Source of the DNA: Tritrichomonas musculus | Lineage: Eukaryota > Parabasalia > Tritrichomonadida > Tritrichomonadidae | Assembly: GCA_039105265.1 (NCBI GenBank) | Contig: JAPFFF010000020.1 | Span: forward strand, 434,001 to 498,000 | Length of the DNA: 64,000 nucleotides | Direction: 5' to 3' | Shown here: positions 1 to 10,524 of the stretch, in pieces | Layout: the number at the start of each line of letters is the position of its first letter | How positions within the stretch are numbered: position 1 is the first letter of the stretch | Position numbers and translations under genes: made by a program | The notes under the pieces: generated by a model | The model's database searches: none | What the model was told of the DNA's origin: nothing | The model's input: the letters and a program-made list of their open reading frames with translations, nothing else

Positions 1-253
1 TATTTAATAAGAATCTGACTTTCATGCAATGATCAAATTTCTTTTGGATTCGTTCACGTTGTTTCATTTTCTTAGGATTGTCAGATTCCGGTTCACCTAA
101 TATTTTTCGATAATATTGCAATCTTGATGCAATCATCTTCAAAGTTTGTGTTGCAAATGATTTACGTTCATGTCTCTTTTTTAATGGAGGTAATGTTAAT
201 GTTTGCTCAGCATCTACATTAACAGATTCATTTTCAGGTGTATTTGGTTCCAT
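1..253 (-). CDS. Small basic Polinton protein (partial, 3' end outside)
   Basis: Starts MEPNTPENES and shares a lysine/arginine-rich core (PLKKRHERK, then SRLQYYRK, then KFDHCMKVR) with the 87-residue protein at 36069 and the 88-residue protein at 53941. In all three copies it lies divergently beside the integrase. The function is unknown; the basic, helical character would suit DNA binding or a role with the integrase, which is inference. It runs off the left edge of the window. Confidence 0.7.
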   Translation of the reverse strand, partial: MEPNTPENESVNVDAEQTLTLPPLKKRHERKSFATQTLKMIASRLQYYRKILGEPESDNPKKMKQRERIQKKFDHCMKVRFLLN

Positions 254-314
254 TCTTTGGCTCTCATTAAAATATCACCAGCAAACACATAAATATCTCT
301 TTAACAAAAACCAA

Positions 315-2180
315 ATGAATCAGACTTACGAACTCAACAACAACGTGGATCACATCATTCAATACATCAAGAACTCAATACTTTGGGGTCCAAGTAGTGT
401 AGATCATTCAAATAATTTTGATACAGATAAACCATTTAATTATGATCCTTTCTTTGGTCTTAATCCTGAAGATGAGGATGATGAAGGTGTCTATTACTAT
501 TATAAGGATCCAAAAACATTGGAATTAATAAATAATCTTCTCAGCAATCATTCAACATTTTCAAGATTCATTCGTGACAGAATCATTAAATGGTATCAAC
601 GCAAACATATTTATGACAGCCCTAACATCAAGTTAGACGAGAATATATTGAACAACTTCATTAAAATCAATGTTGCTACAATCAACAAAGAAGTCATTGA
701 GTATATGGAATATACAAAGAAAAATATTATCGAATTTCAAGAACACAAGAAACGTCATGCTATAGAGAAACAAGAACGTAAGAAACGTGAAAGGATTGAA
801 AGACGTAAACAAGGATTGCAAGCAGCTCATGAGGAATTAAATAGACTCATTGATCTCAAAAAGCAGAAGAGCAAGACTCAATTCTATTCAAATAAGGTAT
901 TCAATGAATGGGATATTCATCCAGAAGATATGGTAAAATTATGGAGAGAATATAATGAAAGATGGATACCAGCAAATGAAAGAGGTAAACTTCAACCTCA
1001 AAGACCTAGACCAACAATTGCTTATGATGACACATTTGAAGACAAGCTTATCAAATACCTTAAAACACATCCAGATGAGAAACGTCCAATATCATTTGCT
1101 GACTTTCAAAAGCTAACTAGAGGTTGGCCAAGTTCGTTAACATCAATTGAAGATTGGTATCAATACTATGTTCAACATCATCTCTCAAATATTGCTCCAG
1201 AGAAGATCCAAGTGAATTCTATTGGTTTCAAATCACCAAAGAAGGTTGAAGCATTGAAATCTCTCTTTCCAGATATTGAGTCTCCAGATACATCTACAAA
1301 ATCATACTTCCCATTAAAACAGAACAAGAAGCTATATCAACTTCACAAGGTTTGTCCAAAAAAGACTTACATCATTGACATCATGTTTTGTGATAAGTAT
1401 GCATATCTCATTGCAATCAATGTCAACACTAGATTCTTATATGCAGCCCCAATGAATAAACCTGTATTCACCACAACTAATCACGACAATCAAGAACAAC
1501 ATTACATGAGATATTCAAAAAATGCAGACACATACATCAATGCATTGGACTCATTAATCAAATCAGGAATGGATGTTCGATACCTTCAAGGTGATGGAGA
1601 GAAAGCTTTCGATGCACATGACACATGGGCTTATTATGATTCTCATGATATTGAATTCAAACCAGTCCCAAGAATGAAAATGGGTGTATATCCAGACTTC
1701 ATGAAAAAGGAACAGAAGCAATCGAAAACAGATCCAATGCATGGTTCACTAGGTATTCTTGATAGAGTGATTCGCACACTTCGAGACATGGCATATCACA
1801 TTGAAGTTGGAATCATTACACCAAATATCATGAAAGAGCTTGTCAATCAATATAACAATGTACCTCATACAACATTATCCAAATATGCTGGATTTGATGT
1901 TACACCAAAGATGGTTCAAGAAGATGAAGAACTAGAGAACTATATCATTAGACAAATCATGAAAGAGAATGAAAAGATAACAAGTAGAATTGGATTCAAA
2001 CTAGAGAATGGCACATCAGTGAAACTTTATAATGAAAAGGATTCAATGGCTAAATGAAGATCTATCATTCAGCCAGGAAAGTATCACATTGTTGACTATC
2101 ATGGAGGATATTATGAAGTCGAAGATGAGAACAAAAATAGACAATTCATTCCAAGATGCAAGCTTGCAATTGACATTTAA
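315..2180 (+). pseudogene. INT: Polinton retroviral-type integrase, element A
   Basis: Retrovirus-like integrase that would insert the element's DNA ends into chromosomes. The core shows the first Asp in YIIDIMF, the second in LQGDGEKAF, and a third acidic residue in GILDRVIRTLRD, where retroviral integrases have Glu. A C-terminal SH3/chromo-like segment (VKLYNEKD, then a beta-rich tail) follows, as in the copies in C and D. A charged, Lys/Arg-rich helical N-terminus precedes the core. The gene looks nearly whole, with about one break. It is divergent from the small basic protein and tail-to-tail with the primase-like gene. Confidence 0.85.
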
Positions 2181-3241
2181 TGTAATACTTTATTATAATA
2201 TTCTCTATTATACAATCGGATTATCTTATACAACACATTAACATTTGAATGCTTTGGATCTGCATCTGTCCAGACATTTTCAAAATTCATTGAAGCTTTG
2301 AATGTCAAATTACATTTGAACTCAATATTATATAATGCTTTGGATTGATTCTCTGGAGACAGACATTTGATTGCTGACAATAATGGTAATAATGAAAGTC
2401 TATCATCTATTTTTGAAGCATAATTATGAACTTCCATTCCAACTAATCCATTCACTAACTTCATCTCTTCTTCAGAAGAAAGGTATGTCAATGACTCATT
2501 ATCAAAATCATCTGAATCATTTATATTTGAATATCTTCTTGATAAATCCAACTCTATACCTAAATCTTTCACAACATCAGTAGCAGTTCTCTTGATAACA
2601 GAATCCCAATTACCTTGATAAAATTCATATCTTCCATTCTTATTTTCAGAATCAGGAAGCATTATACTTTGACACTTATCACAATCGACAGATGCAATGT
2701 AATCAATATCGAACTCATCACATTTGAAACATTTAATGTATGCATTCTTATACAAATCTGGAATGTTATGGTTAACATAAATATGTAGACTACCACTTCC
2801 AGACTCGACAATGATATCATCTTCAGAGAGTTTGTTAAGTAATGATTGCTTGATTTCAAATCTCTTATTTTGAGGTAATGTTTTGTTAATGTCAATGTCA
2901 ATCACTGCAAATCCAGGACATTCGTTTACACGTAACACCATTCCAGTCTGATTTCTACATTTCAAATCACCGATATGTCCGCCATTACAGGATCCAAATT
3001 TGGATTTATTAAATGTAATCTTGAAGTTCTCATCAAATCTAGTTCTCAATGGTAAATCCCAATGACTTGTATCAATTTCATTTGATTCAATGTTTACAGA
3101 GATATCACCTTTTGCTTCAGCAAATTCCCCTTTAACTTTGTTAACTTCGTTTTGCGAATTGGGATCACTATTGTCAAGAATACTCTTTAGATTAAGCTCA
3201 GACAATTTAACAATAAGTGGATCTAAATAATCATCATTCAT
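2177..3241 (-). CDS. Archaeo-eukaryotic primase (AEP)-like protein, element A
   Basis: Predicted primase/primase-polymerase. Visible AEP motifs in order: the metal-binding pair in FAVIDIDINK, the SGSLHIY motif (small-x-His), a third Asp in FDIDYIAS, and a QSIMLPDS segment followed by GRYEFY, matching the usual end of the catalytic core of bifunctional primases. Two CxxC pairs (KCFKC and DCDKC) could bind zinc. No helicase domain is attached. The first ATG in the open frame is at 3241; the frame is open further upstream toward the polymerase, so expression together with pPolB is possible. No counterpart exists in element C, where polymerase and integrase tails meet directly. AEP call is from motifs only. 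Confidence 0.7.
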   Translation of the reverse strand: MNDDYLDPLIVKLSELNLKSILDNSDPNSQNEVNKVKGEFAEAKGDISVNIESNEIDTSHWDLPLRTRFDENFKITFNKSKFGSCNGGHIGDLKCRNQTGMVLRVNECPGFAVIDIDINKTLPQNKRFEIKQSLLNKLSEDDIIVESGSGSLHIYVNHNIPDLYKNAYIKCFKCDEFDIDYIASVDCDKCQSIMLPDSENKNGRYEFYQGNWDSVIKRTATDVVKDLGIELDLSRRYSNINDSDDFDNESLTYLSSEEEMKLVNGLVGMEVHNYASKIDDRLSLLPLLSAIKCLSPENQSKALYNIEFKCNLTFKASMNFENVWTDADPKHSNVNVLYKIIRLYNREYYNKVLH

Positions 3242-3340
3242 GATATTTCTAATTTCATTTTCACATTCTTTAACATACTCTTCATATGATTTGATAACAA
3301 CATCATTAGCAGTCAAACCTTTAATGAATGGAATGCAAGT

Positions 3341-6300
3341 TTAATCTTCCAATACTATCATTTTGTTATGAAATCCAGTCAACGCATTCTTTTGAATAGT
3401 CACTTTGGACATATGATTATGATTCATTTGAAGATTGATATTCTTACCTGGAATGACACATTTGTCAACAATGACTGTATAATAATCAACTGGATCAATA
3501 CTATTCTTCTTTAATGAAACACCTTTGATCTTCAATGATTTAGTTTCCAATGTACCATCAGCTTTATCATTCCAAATTGTATAGCATTTAGGACATAATG
3601 CAACTTGGTTTTCACCATATTTTTCAACCGTTGCACCTAATATCTTCTTCTCATCTGCAACAGTGTCAATAGCTGGATTTGGTATGAATTGATAAATATA
3701 TTTTTCATAGAACTCTTTATCTTTAACAATGCAACCAAATAATTTTTCGAACAATGACTTGGGTTTACCTTTTGGAAGTTCTATATTCATATCTCCAGAA
3801 ATTGCAAAGTAAACACTATCTGTATCACATGATGTGAAATGCATACGTTCAACATCTAAACATTTGAAAAGGAAGTCATAAATGAAAACCAAATACCAAT
3901 ACTTTGCATTATCAAGAGTGAAGAATGACTCTTGAACACATGTTTTACATCGAAAGTTTTTAGGCTTACGTTGAATCATATATGAATCATCACCAATTGG
4001 ATATCCATTAACGTATGTCTCACTTGCGATGTCAATGAATGCTCGATCATGATCAACAATCTTGACTTTATCATAATGTTCCGTATTAAGTCCATCATAT
4101 CCATAAGAACCATTCATACTAATTTTATAGAACTTCTCATTTCCAGAAATCTTCTTCTTCAATTCTTTAGCAAGCTCTTTATCTGTCTTCTCTATCTCTT
4201 CTATATATTTCAATTCTTGCAATATCTTCTGACGCTCTCCCATAAACTCATTAACGAATGCATTGAAACCTCTATGGCAATCATATATTGTAACATTCTG
4301 GATATCAACAACTTTCAAACCATGGTCAATCAGGAACCACAAATAATAGCAACCAAATGTTTTGAATTCACCTCTAGTATCAAGAGTCATTGTAAGCTTG
4401 GTATCAGATTTGTCAACAGTATGGATCTTATTGTCTACACCATATTTGTACATGTATGAACCAATAGTTTCTTCATCATTTTTGATTTCAAAATTGCGAA
4501 ATACAGGTGGGAAATTAATGAAATCATTAATCAAATCTTTGGGACATTCAAGCTTAACAGTTGCATGAAATATGAATTTAGGATTCTTATCAAACCTATG
4601 TTTGGAATTGATTATACTCATACAAGTATGATATACATTTGGTTTCTGCTTACCATTCTCATCATAGCAATCATATGAATTTAACATTGAACCAGGCATG
4701 TACATGATACCTCCATGATATTTGTTGAATGAATGCCAGTTACCAGAACATGCTGAAGGATACAATGAATTGAAATCAACTCCCGCCACATGTGAAACAA
4801 CATTATTAGTATATCTGACAACAACTTTATTAGTTTCTTGATCAAAATTCAAACGAGTAATGTAAGACTCACCTCTAATATTAATTCGATGCATAACGTT
4901 TGAAAGACCACCAGTTATACCTGCACGTAAACGATAATATTCAGCTTCATTGGTAATGGTCATTGGTAAATGATTAACTTTACAGAACTTCTTGAGCTGG
5001 ATTCTCAAACGAGTAACTTTATCATCATCATCTGAACGAAGACTATTACATATTTCACAAGCAAGTTTGCAATTGGATAATTCATGACCTATATCATTAT
5101 TGATTCTATCTAATGTAGGCTTATTAGTCCATGAGAAGTGTTCGCCACAAAGATGACATTTACCTAATTCAGGATCATTATACATCTTCATGAATGTATC
5201 GAAATCAGCTTCAGAAACACATTTTGAAAGATCTCTAAAAGGCTTTTTGCTTTGCAAATTCTGCTTTGCAGATGGTTGCTTACTTTTTTCTTGCTTAGAA
5301 TTGAATTTTTCATCTTGGTTATAGTAAGTGTTGACCTTATATGTCCACCATTTTTGGTCTGGTTTGAATGTATTCTTTGAATTCAAAACATCATAGTCAT
5401 CATCAATATTGAAATTCTTATAAGCCATTGCATACTTAATTTCAGATGCATTACGTGATAAAGAAAGATTTGAAAGCATGTCGACACCATATTTAGAATT
5501 CATTTCAATGAGGTTATCAATAGGTTTAATCATCATCTCAACATCATTATCATTATATGCTAACAAGTATTCCCATCTGTCAACGAATTGCTTAATATCT
5601 TTAAGATATTCTTTATATTCAGCTTCTGTCAATGCATTCTTTTGATTGAGATAGCTATAGAAATCTTCATGTTTGAATGGTTCAGACTTACTTAGGACAT
5701 CATCAAAGTTCTCACTATTTACAGCTTCATATGGAAATGTACCTTTAACAGAATTCTCTACACCACCAAAATCTTTGCCAAAATCTTCAAGAGTACCTCC
5801 ACTGATGAATGCTTGAGCATCAATGAAACGTAATCCAATCATACCTTTATCAGTAGATGTTTTGAGAATGAATTGCTTCAAAGATGATGTAGTACCAATT
5901 AACGAACTGTTATCAACCTTCCATTGCATTCCATGATGAGTATAATTGAAATATTCTTTAAAGAGATTGCTATCAAATTTTGCAGAATTAAATCCCAAAA
6001 CTGGTACATCAAGGAGACCTTTATCAAACTTTTTAATGACTTCGACATCAGAAATTTTGAGCATATCTTTCATTAATTGAACCTTATCATCAACTATTTC
6101 ATAAGCTTGCTCAAACATAAATGTAAGCCATTCTGGAATGAAATCTTTGGATCTAGCATCGAAATGTCTTGTTAACAAACCTTTGGAAGACTTGATGCAA
6201 CAGCTCACTGACAATGGAATTAGACGACTATTGATTACAGTAGATTTACCAGATTTTTTATTAACAGATTGCTCCATAGTTTCGAAATCATATGTCATGT

Positions 6301-8161
6301 AATACTTCTGTGGTTGCCATTTAAGATCATGTGCTACGCAATATTCGTAAACTGGATGATTCAAAATATGTGGACAATAAGGCATACTAACTCTTTCAGG
6401 AATGTAATTCTTATGAAACTTTCCATCACAATGTGCAACATGAATCTTCATACGTTTGGTACCATGACCATTCTCATTACGGACAACATATGATTTGCAT
6501 TTCGGGCAGACAAGAAGCTTTGTCAATCTTTCTGCATCAGTGATATACATAATATGGATGACATTACCTTGGCTAAAGAGTAAAGCATTAAAAGGATTTC
6601 CAAATTTCTCATCATACCATTGCTGATCAATGTCATAACGATTACTTTCTTTGTCATAGCAATAGATGTTAACATTGATTTGATGCTTCTTAGCAGACTC
6701 TTTCATTTCATCTAACGTCATACCATTGAATGATTTAAGTAATGCTTGGGCAGCTTTGGTAGGTCTAGTAGTATATTCAACACCATGATCTTCACAGAAG
6801 AGTTTACGAGCTGCTTTAGTTCGATTCATAAGATTATATGTTTTAACATTCTTCAGCTTTTGATCCAAACATATTGCTAAAAATCTATACCAACATAATC
6901 CATCATCTTCATTATCAGTAATTATAAATTGGGATTTCATGAAAGCTGGTGGAAGATCTTTAATTTTACCAGAAACTTTAACTAATCTTGATACAGTGAA
7001 TGCAACATTTGAAACGTAAATGAGTTTGACATTGGAAGCTGTAGTTGAATGATTATGAAGATTAGATTCAATATAGTACTTGATTCTATCTAAATCTGTT
7101 GAAAATTGGATTACAATTGGAATGGTATCATCAAGTTTGACTTTGGTAGCAATGATTTCACGTGCTTCGTAATCAAACGTTGGATCTGATTCTGGAGATA
7201 CATTCTTATCTGGAACCTCAAAGATACCTCCCATCTCAAATGTCAACTTGAATGGTTTACGTTCATGCTTATATACAACATTCTCAAGATATTCGAAAAT
7301 GTCTTCAAGCTTATGAATCTTGTTAAGATAATACACTACAATTGGATCTTTATTTTGATTCTTCTCAACAACTTCTGAGTCTTTTGGATACTTACGTCTA
7401 GCTTCTTCCAAACGTGCTAATGCTTTCTGTTCATCATATGGTTCATTAATTTTAAGATTCTCTTCATCAATGCTCTTGAATTCATGACCATATTTCTCAA
7501 AATATTCTAGCAATTCTTGGTTTTGGTTCTCAAACATTTTCTGTGAATATGGTTTAAGTTCAAGCATTTCTTTTGGTGCTAACGGTCTAAGTAGAACTGT
7601 TTGCTTACGTAAATCATCAAGCATTCTCTTGTAATTAGCTTTGGATACAATCTCTTGACACTCATGTTTACGGTCATTCTCGAACTTATCTTGAACATTA
7701 ATTCTCTTAAATATATCTAATGGATCAATGACTTTGAATTCGTCACGATTGAAGTTCTTGAAATATTCATTATCTTCTCTCTTAACCTTTTCATGTTTAC
7801 GATCTTTTTCGAACTTATCTTTAGCATTCTTTCTCTTGAATTCATCTAATGGATCTTTGACTTTGAATTCGTCACGATTGAAGTTCTTGAAATATTCATT
7901 ATCTTCTTTCTTAGCATTATACCCCTTTGCAAACCAATAAACACTATCATATGTAGCATCACCATCATAACCCATTTCATCAAGTTTGTCAACGATTATA
8001 TCTAAAACATTGTCTGCAAAATTGCTATCAAATTCATCACCAAAACCTGGTGTATCATCAGCAATTGACTCAAGAGTTTCTTCTGAAATTCCAAGCATTA
8101 CACATAAATTCCATACGTCTTCAAATGATTGATCATATATTTCTTTTGAGTTGTTTGTCAT
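3341..8161 (-). CDS. pPolB: Protein-primed DNA polymerase B with OTU-like, zinc-finger and HNH domains, element A
   Basis: A 1606-residue replicative polymerase, long for a Polinton pPolB. Order: an N-terminal helical region with a 43-residue tandem duplication (about residues 86-171); an OTU-like cysteine peptidase fold near 418 (DGLCWYRF) with a later IHIMY; a C2HC-type zinc finger near 550 (CPKCKSYVV); exonuclease motifs YDFETME (about 624), GFNSAKFDSNLF and YNDNDVEMM; an HNH/endonuclease VII-like insert near 1000-1050 (CHLCGEH, LDRINNDIGHE, CEICN); polymerase motifs DFNSLYPS (about 1130), KISMNGSYG (about 1350) and CDTDSVYF (about 1449). The gene looks whole. The closest relative in the window is the polymerase of element C. 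Confidence 0.9.
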   Translation of the reverse strand: MTNNSKEIYDQSFEDVWNLCVMLGISEETLESIADDTPGFGDEFDSNFADNVLDIIVDKLDEMGYDGDATYDSVYWFAKGYNAKKEDNEYFKNFNRDEFKVKDPLDEFKRKNAKDKFEKDRKHEKVKREDNEYFKNFNRDEFKVIDPLDIFKRINVQDKFENDRKHECQEIVSKANYKRMLDDLRKQTVLLRPLAPKEMLELKPYSQKMFENQNQELLEYFEKYGHEFKSIDEENLKINEPYDEQKALARLEEARRKYPKDSEVVEKNQNKDPIVVYYLNKIHKLEDIFEYLENVVYKHERKPFKLTFEMGGIFEVPDKNVSPESDPTFDYEAREIIATKVKLDDTIPIVIQFSTDLDRIKYYIESNLHNHSTTASNVKLIYVSNVAFTVSRLVKVSGKIKDLPPAFMKSQFIITDNEDDGLCWYRFLAICLDQKLKNVKTYNLMNRTKAARKLFCEDHGVEYTTRPTKAAQALLKSFNGMTLDEMKESAKKHQINVNIYCYDKESNRYDIDQQWYDEKFGNPFNALLFSQGNVIHIMYITDAERLTKLLVCPKCKSYVVRNENGHGTKRMKIHVAHCDGKFHKNYIPERVSMPYCPHILNHPVYEYCVAHDLKWQPQKYYMTYDFETMEQSVNKKSGKSTVINSRLIPLSVSCCIKSSKGLLTRHFDARSKDFIPEWLTFMFEQAYEIVDDKVQLMKDMLKISDVEVIKKFDKGLLDVPVLGFNSAKFDSNLFKEYFNYTHHGMQWKVDNSSLIGTTSSLKQFILKTSTDKGMIGLRFIDAQAFISGGTLEDFGKDFGGVENSVKGTFPYEAVNSENFDDVLSKSEPFKHEDFYSYLNQKNALTEAEYKEYLKDIKQFVDRWEYLLAYNDNDVEMMIKPIDNLIEMNSKYGVDMLSNLSLSRNASEIKYAMAYKNFNIDDDYDVLNSKNTFKPDQKWWTYKVNTYYNQDEKFNSKQEKSKQPSAKQNLQSKKPFRDLSKCVSEADFDTFMKMYNDPELGKCHLCGEHFSWTNKPTLDRINNDIGHELSNCKLACEICNSLRSDDDDKVTRLRIQLKKFCKVNHLPMTITNEAEYYRLRAGITGGLSNVMHRINIRGESYITRLNFDQETNKVVVRYTNNVVSHVAGVDFNSLYPSACSGNWHSFNKYHGGIMYMPGSMLNSYDCYDENGKQKPNVYHTCMSIINSKHRFDKNPKFIFHATVKLECPKDLINDFINFPPVFRNFEIKNDEETIGSYMYKYGVDNKIHTVDKSDTKLTMTLDTRGEFKTFGCYYLWFLIDHGLKVVDIQNVTIYDCHRGFNAFVNEFMGERQKILQELKYIEEIEKTDKELAKELKKKISGNEKFYKISMNGSYGYDGLNTEHYDKVKIVDHDRAFIDIASETYVNGYPIGDDSYMIQRKPKNFRCKTCVQESFFTLDNAKYWYLVFIYDFLFKCLDVERMHFTSCDTDSVYFAISGDMNIELPKGKPKSLFEKLFGCIVKDKEFYEKYIYQFIPNPAIDTVADEKKILGATVEKYGENQVALCPKCYTIWNDKADGTLETKSLKIKGVSLKKNSIDPVDYYTVIVDKCVIPGKNINLQMNHNHMSKVTIQKNALTGFHNKMIVLED
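7649..7906 (-). repeat. Tandem duplication inside pPolB of element A
   Basis: Two adjacent 129-bp units encode 43 residues each, both beginning EDNEYFKNFNRDEFKV and containing DPLD-FKR and DKFE-DRKHE. The related polymerase of element C has this region once, so the duplication arose in the lineage of A. Confidence 0.85.
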
Positions 8162-8499
8162 CTTTTCTTTACCTCCGTATTAAAAAAAAATTATCCCTTA
8201 CAAAAAGTTTCATATCTGACCGTCAACTATTTCATGCTTCAACCAGCTCTTTCACACATTCCCGAGCATCAAAACGACGACAAATTCGGTCATTATTTTT
8301 GGCCCCAAACCTCTTCAAAACACCTATTTTTAGCCACTTTTTTTTTGAAATTCTACATTTTCCCAAGTTTGAGCTCCAAGTATTGAAACATGACTCCAAA
8401 AATGAATGCTAGAAGACAGGTGTACCCTCGTATTGAAAATCAGATCCGAAACTCAAGGCCAAAATATCTGACCCACGAATTCGTCAACCTATTACTACT
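8162..8499. other. Gene-free terminal region of element A
   Basis: The 338 bp between the pPolB start and the right end of A contains no credible gene. It corresponds in position to the TIR and leader of element C, and so probably holds the right TIR of A and the polymerase promoter. The second TIR is outside the window, so TIR length cannot be measured. Confidence 0.6.
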
Positions 8500-8504
8500 A
8501 AATT

Positions 8505-10113
8505 CAACAAAGTTCATTCTCAGAAACGCTAATAAAATCAATAACAATTCCATCACATGTTGTTAAAATAAGAAAATGCGCATTTTTAAACTGTAAAAAA
8601 TTAGTAATAATTGATTTTGTAGAAAATTCTGAATTAAATGAAATTGGAGAAAATGCTTTCGGTGGAACTTCTATTGAATCAATTAAAATACCATCATATG
8701 TTGTTAAAATAGGAAATTGTGCATTCTTAAACTGTAAAAAATTAGTAATAATTGATTTTGTAGAAAATTCTGAATTAAATGAAATCGGAGCAAATGCTTT
8801 TTGTGGAACTTCTATTGAATCAATTAAAATTCCAAAAAGTGTCAAAAAAATGCATGAATCTGCTCTAAACAATTGTCAAAAATTAAAAGTAATAGATATT
8901 CCTGAGGAATTAAATTTCAACCTATCCAATAATGCTTTCTTTTCGAAATTTAGATATTTAACTAAATTAAAAGACCATCAATTCGGTAATATAATTCAAA
9001 AAGCAGGAATATTAACCTTTTTATGCTATCATGAAAAATCATTACAAAATGCAATAAATGAACTTGATTTGCCAAAAACTGCTAATATACAGAAAATGTT
9101 TTGGTCCAAATTTTCAGTGAAATTAAATGACTTTTTTAATTGTATGAATAATTGTGATATTTATTTGTTGCAGCCTTCAATTGGACTGATGTGTGCTTAT
9201 CGAATTATTGAGCAAAAACTATTATTAAATGACATGTATTTAGAATTATTAGATCCAAGCAATTGTTCTAAATTTGAATTTAATTTCATTCGTAAGTATT
9301 CAGATCAAAATTCTTTTTTGCACAATTTTAACTCATATTGCAATTTCACTGGAAATAAATCAATAAATATTTATGATTGCAAGTTAAGTAAAGAAATTGA
9401 TAAGCATAAAGAAACATTTCCAGATTTTTTTGAATATGTTGAAGAAATAAATGATTCATATCCTGAAGTATTTAAACAAATACCTTTAATTAAGCAATTA
9501 GCAGTGAACAATAACTTATCATTAGTGTTTTTATGCGGAAAGTCATTTATTGAACATCCTGGAAAATATTCATTTCACTTGCACGGAACAATGATGCCAT
9601 GCGTAAGAGATTTCAATACTGGATTTATATGTTTCAATGAAAAAAATAAAAGTAAATTTCCAGATAATTTTGAAAATGTATTACAGTATATTTTACAAAA
9701 TAATCCATTATATAAAAATGTTAATGAATTAAATAATGATAACATTGAATTTACTAGAAGATTGACAAATAAAGTCAGTATATCAAATGCATTAGTAATT
9801 GAACCTGAAAATGAAATTAATAAAACACCTGGATCAAAAAAAGTGGAAGATAAAATATATGTTGGTGTTTCATCAAAATCAGACGGAAGCACTATTCAGC
9901 TTCCATTTGAAGTAGCTTTAGCATCATTATTTCCAGTATTATTTCCAAATGGACCTTTAAAAGAAATACCTGGTAAAACTTTGAGGAAAAAAGTTCAAAA
10001 CCTTTTGTTATCTTCAAAAAGGTATCGATGTGGACCAGTTGCAGCTAATTTGATTCTTTTTTGCTTTGATCTTATCGAAAAAGATGAAAATTACTACTTT
10101 CAAAAGTTTGTAA
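8505..10113 (+). pseudogene. BspA-like LRR protein with Helitron-like N-domain, host-side fragment
   Basis: An open frame begins right after element A. Residues encoded by 8519-8930 form TpLRR/BspA leucine-rich repeats (units such as CAFLNCKKLVIIDF, NAFGGTSIESIKIP), a family greatly expanded in trichomonads. The remainder is not LRR; near its end, PFEVALASLFPVLFPNG and KRYRCGP resemble the N-terminal region of Helitron/PIF1-type proteins. The 5' end was cut off by A and the 3' part by B; a likely continuation lies at 20758. The first ATG in the remaining frame is at 8850, but the LRR frame is open upstream of it. The Helitron call rests on memory of the family pattern and is tentative. Confidence 0.5.
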
Positions 10114-10172
10114 AGTAGTATATACTAGTCGGTTTCCGTTGGGGCTAAAGCCCACACCGTCAACACGAACTA

Positions 10173-10175
<3 letters not shown>

Positions 10176-10220
<45 letters not shown>
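10176..10220 (+). repeat. Poly-A tract, 45 A
   Basis: An uninterrupted run of 45 A, followed by further A-rich sequence to about 10263. It lies just inside the left end of B, after a short GGGCTAAAGCCC hairpin at 10142-10153. Confidence 0.9.
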
Positions 10221-10224
<4 letters not shown>

Positions 10225-10274
10225 AAGAAAAAAAAAAAAGATGGATCAAAAAAAAAAATAAAAATGTTCTCACT

Positions 10275-10503
10275 ACTGCTCCCCATCAATGAAACGGCAC
10301 AGGGTCCCCACCCCTACCGCCCATCTATGAAACGTCTTAGGTACCCACCCTACCGCCCATCTATGAAACGTCTTAGGTACCCACCCTACCGCCCATCTAT
10401 GAAACGGCACATGTACCCCACCCTTACCGCCCATCAATGAAACGACACAGGTACCCCACCCAACAACCGCCCATCTATGAAACGGCACAGGTACCAGCCC
10501 CGA
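10275..10503 (+). repeat. Minisatellite, about six units of 36-41 bp
   Basis: Imperfect tandem units containing CCGCCCATCTATGAAACG followed by a variable CAC or TCTTAGGTACC segment and CCACCC. It is far more GC-rich than its surroundings. The minus strand can be read as a repeated FHRWAVG peptide, but this looks like a by-product of the repeat and not a gene. It sits downstream of the stop of the fibre-like gene. Confidence 0.85.
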
Positions 10504-10524
10504 GAATCTCGTACCTATCCCTAC

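Larger units (their letters stand above)
1..8499. mobile_element. Polinton/Maverick copy A (left part outside window)
   Basis: Right part of a Polinton. Parts in order: small basic protein (-), integrase (+), primase-like protein (-), pPolB (-), then a gene-free terminal stretch. The right end is placed at 8499 because the outward-reading terminus there, AGTAGTAATAGG, resembles the AGTAGTGTAATG terminus of element C, and because a host LRR reading frame starts at once after it. The base run after the end is AAATTC, as at the right end of C. The gene order equals the left half of C in reverse, plus the primase. The genes seen show about one break. The other TIR lies outside the window, so age cannot be estimated. 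Confidence 0.85.

Noticed and set aside
8504-8872. Minus-strand 122-codon frame with repeated sequence
   Set aside because: It is the antisense of the LRR repeats, and so its repeats are explained by the plus-strand gene.
10273-10488. 71-codon open frame with FHRWAVG repeats
   Set aside because: It is a by-product of the minisatellite; unit lengths vary and the frame is not maintained across all units.
10275-10503. CRISPR-like array
   Set aside because: Units are imperfect tandem repeats without unique spacers, in eukaryotic DNA with no cas-like genes.
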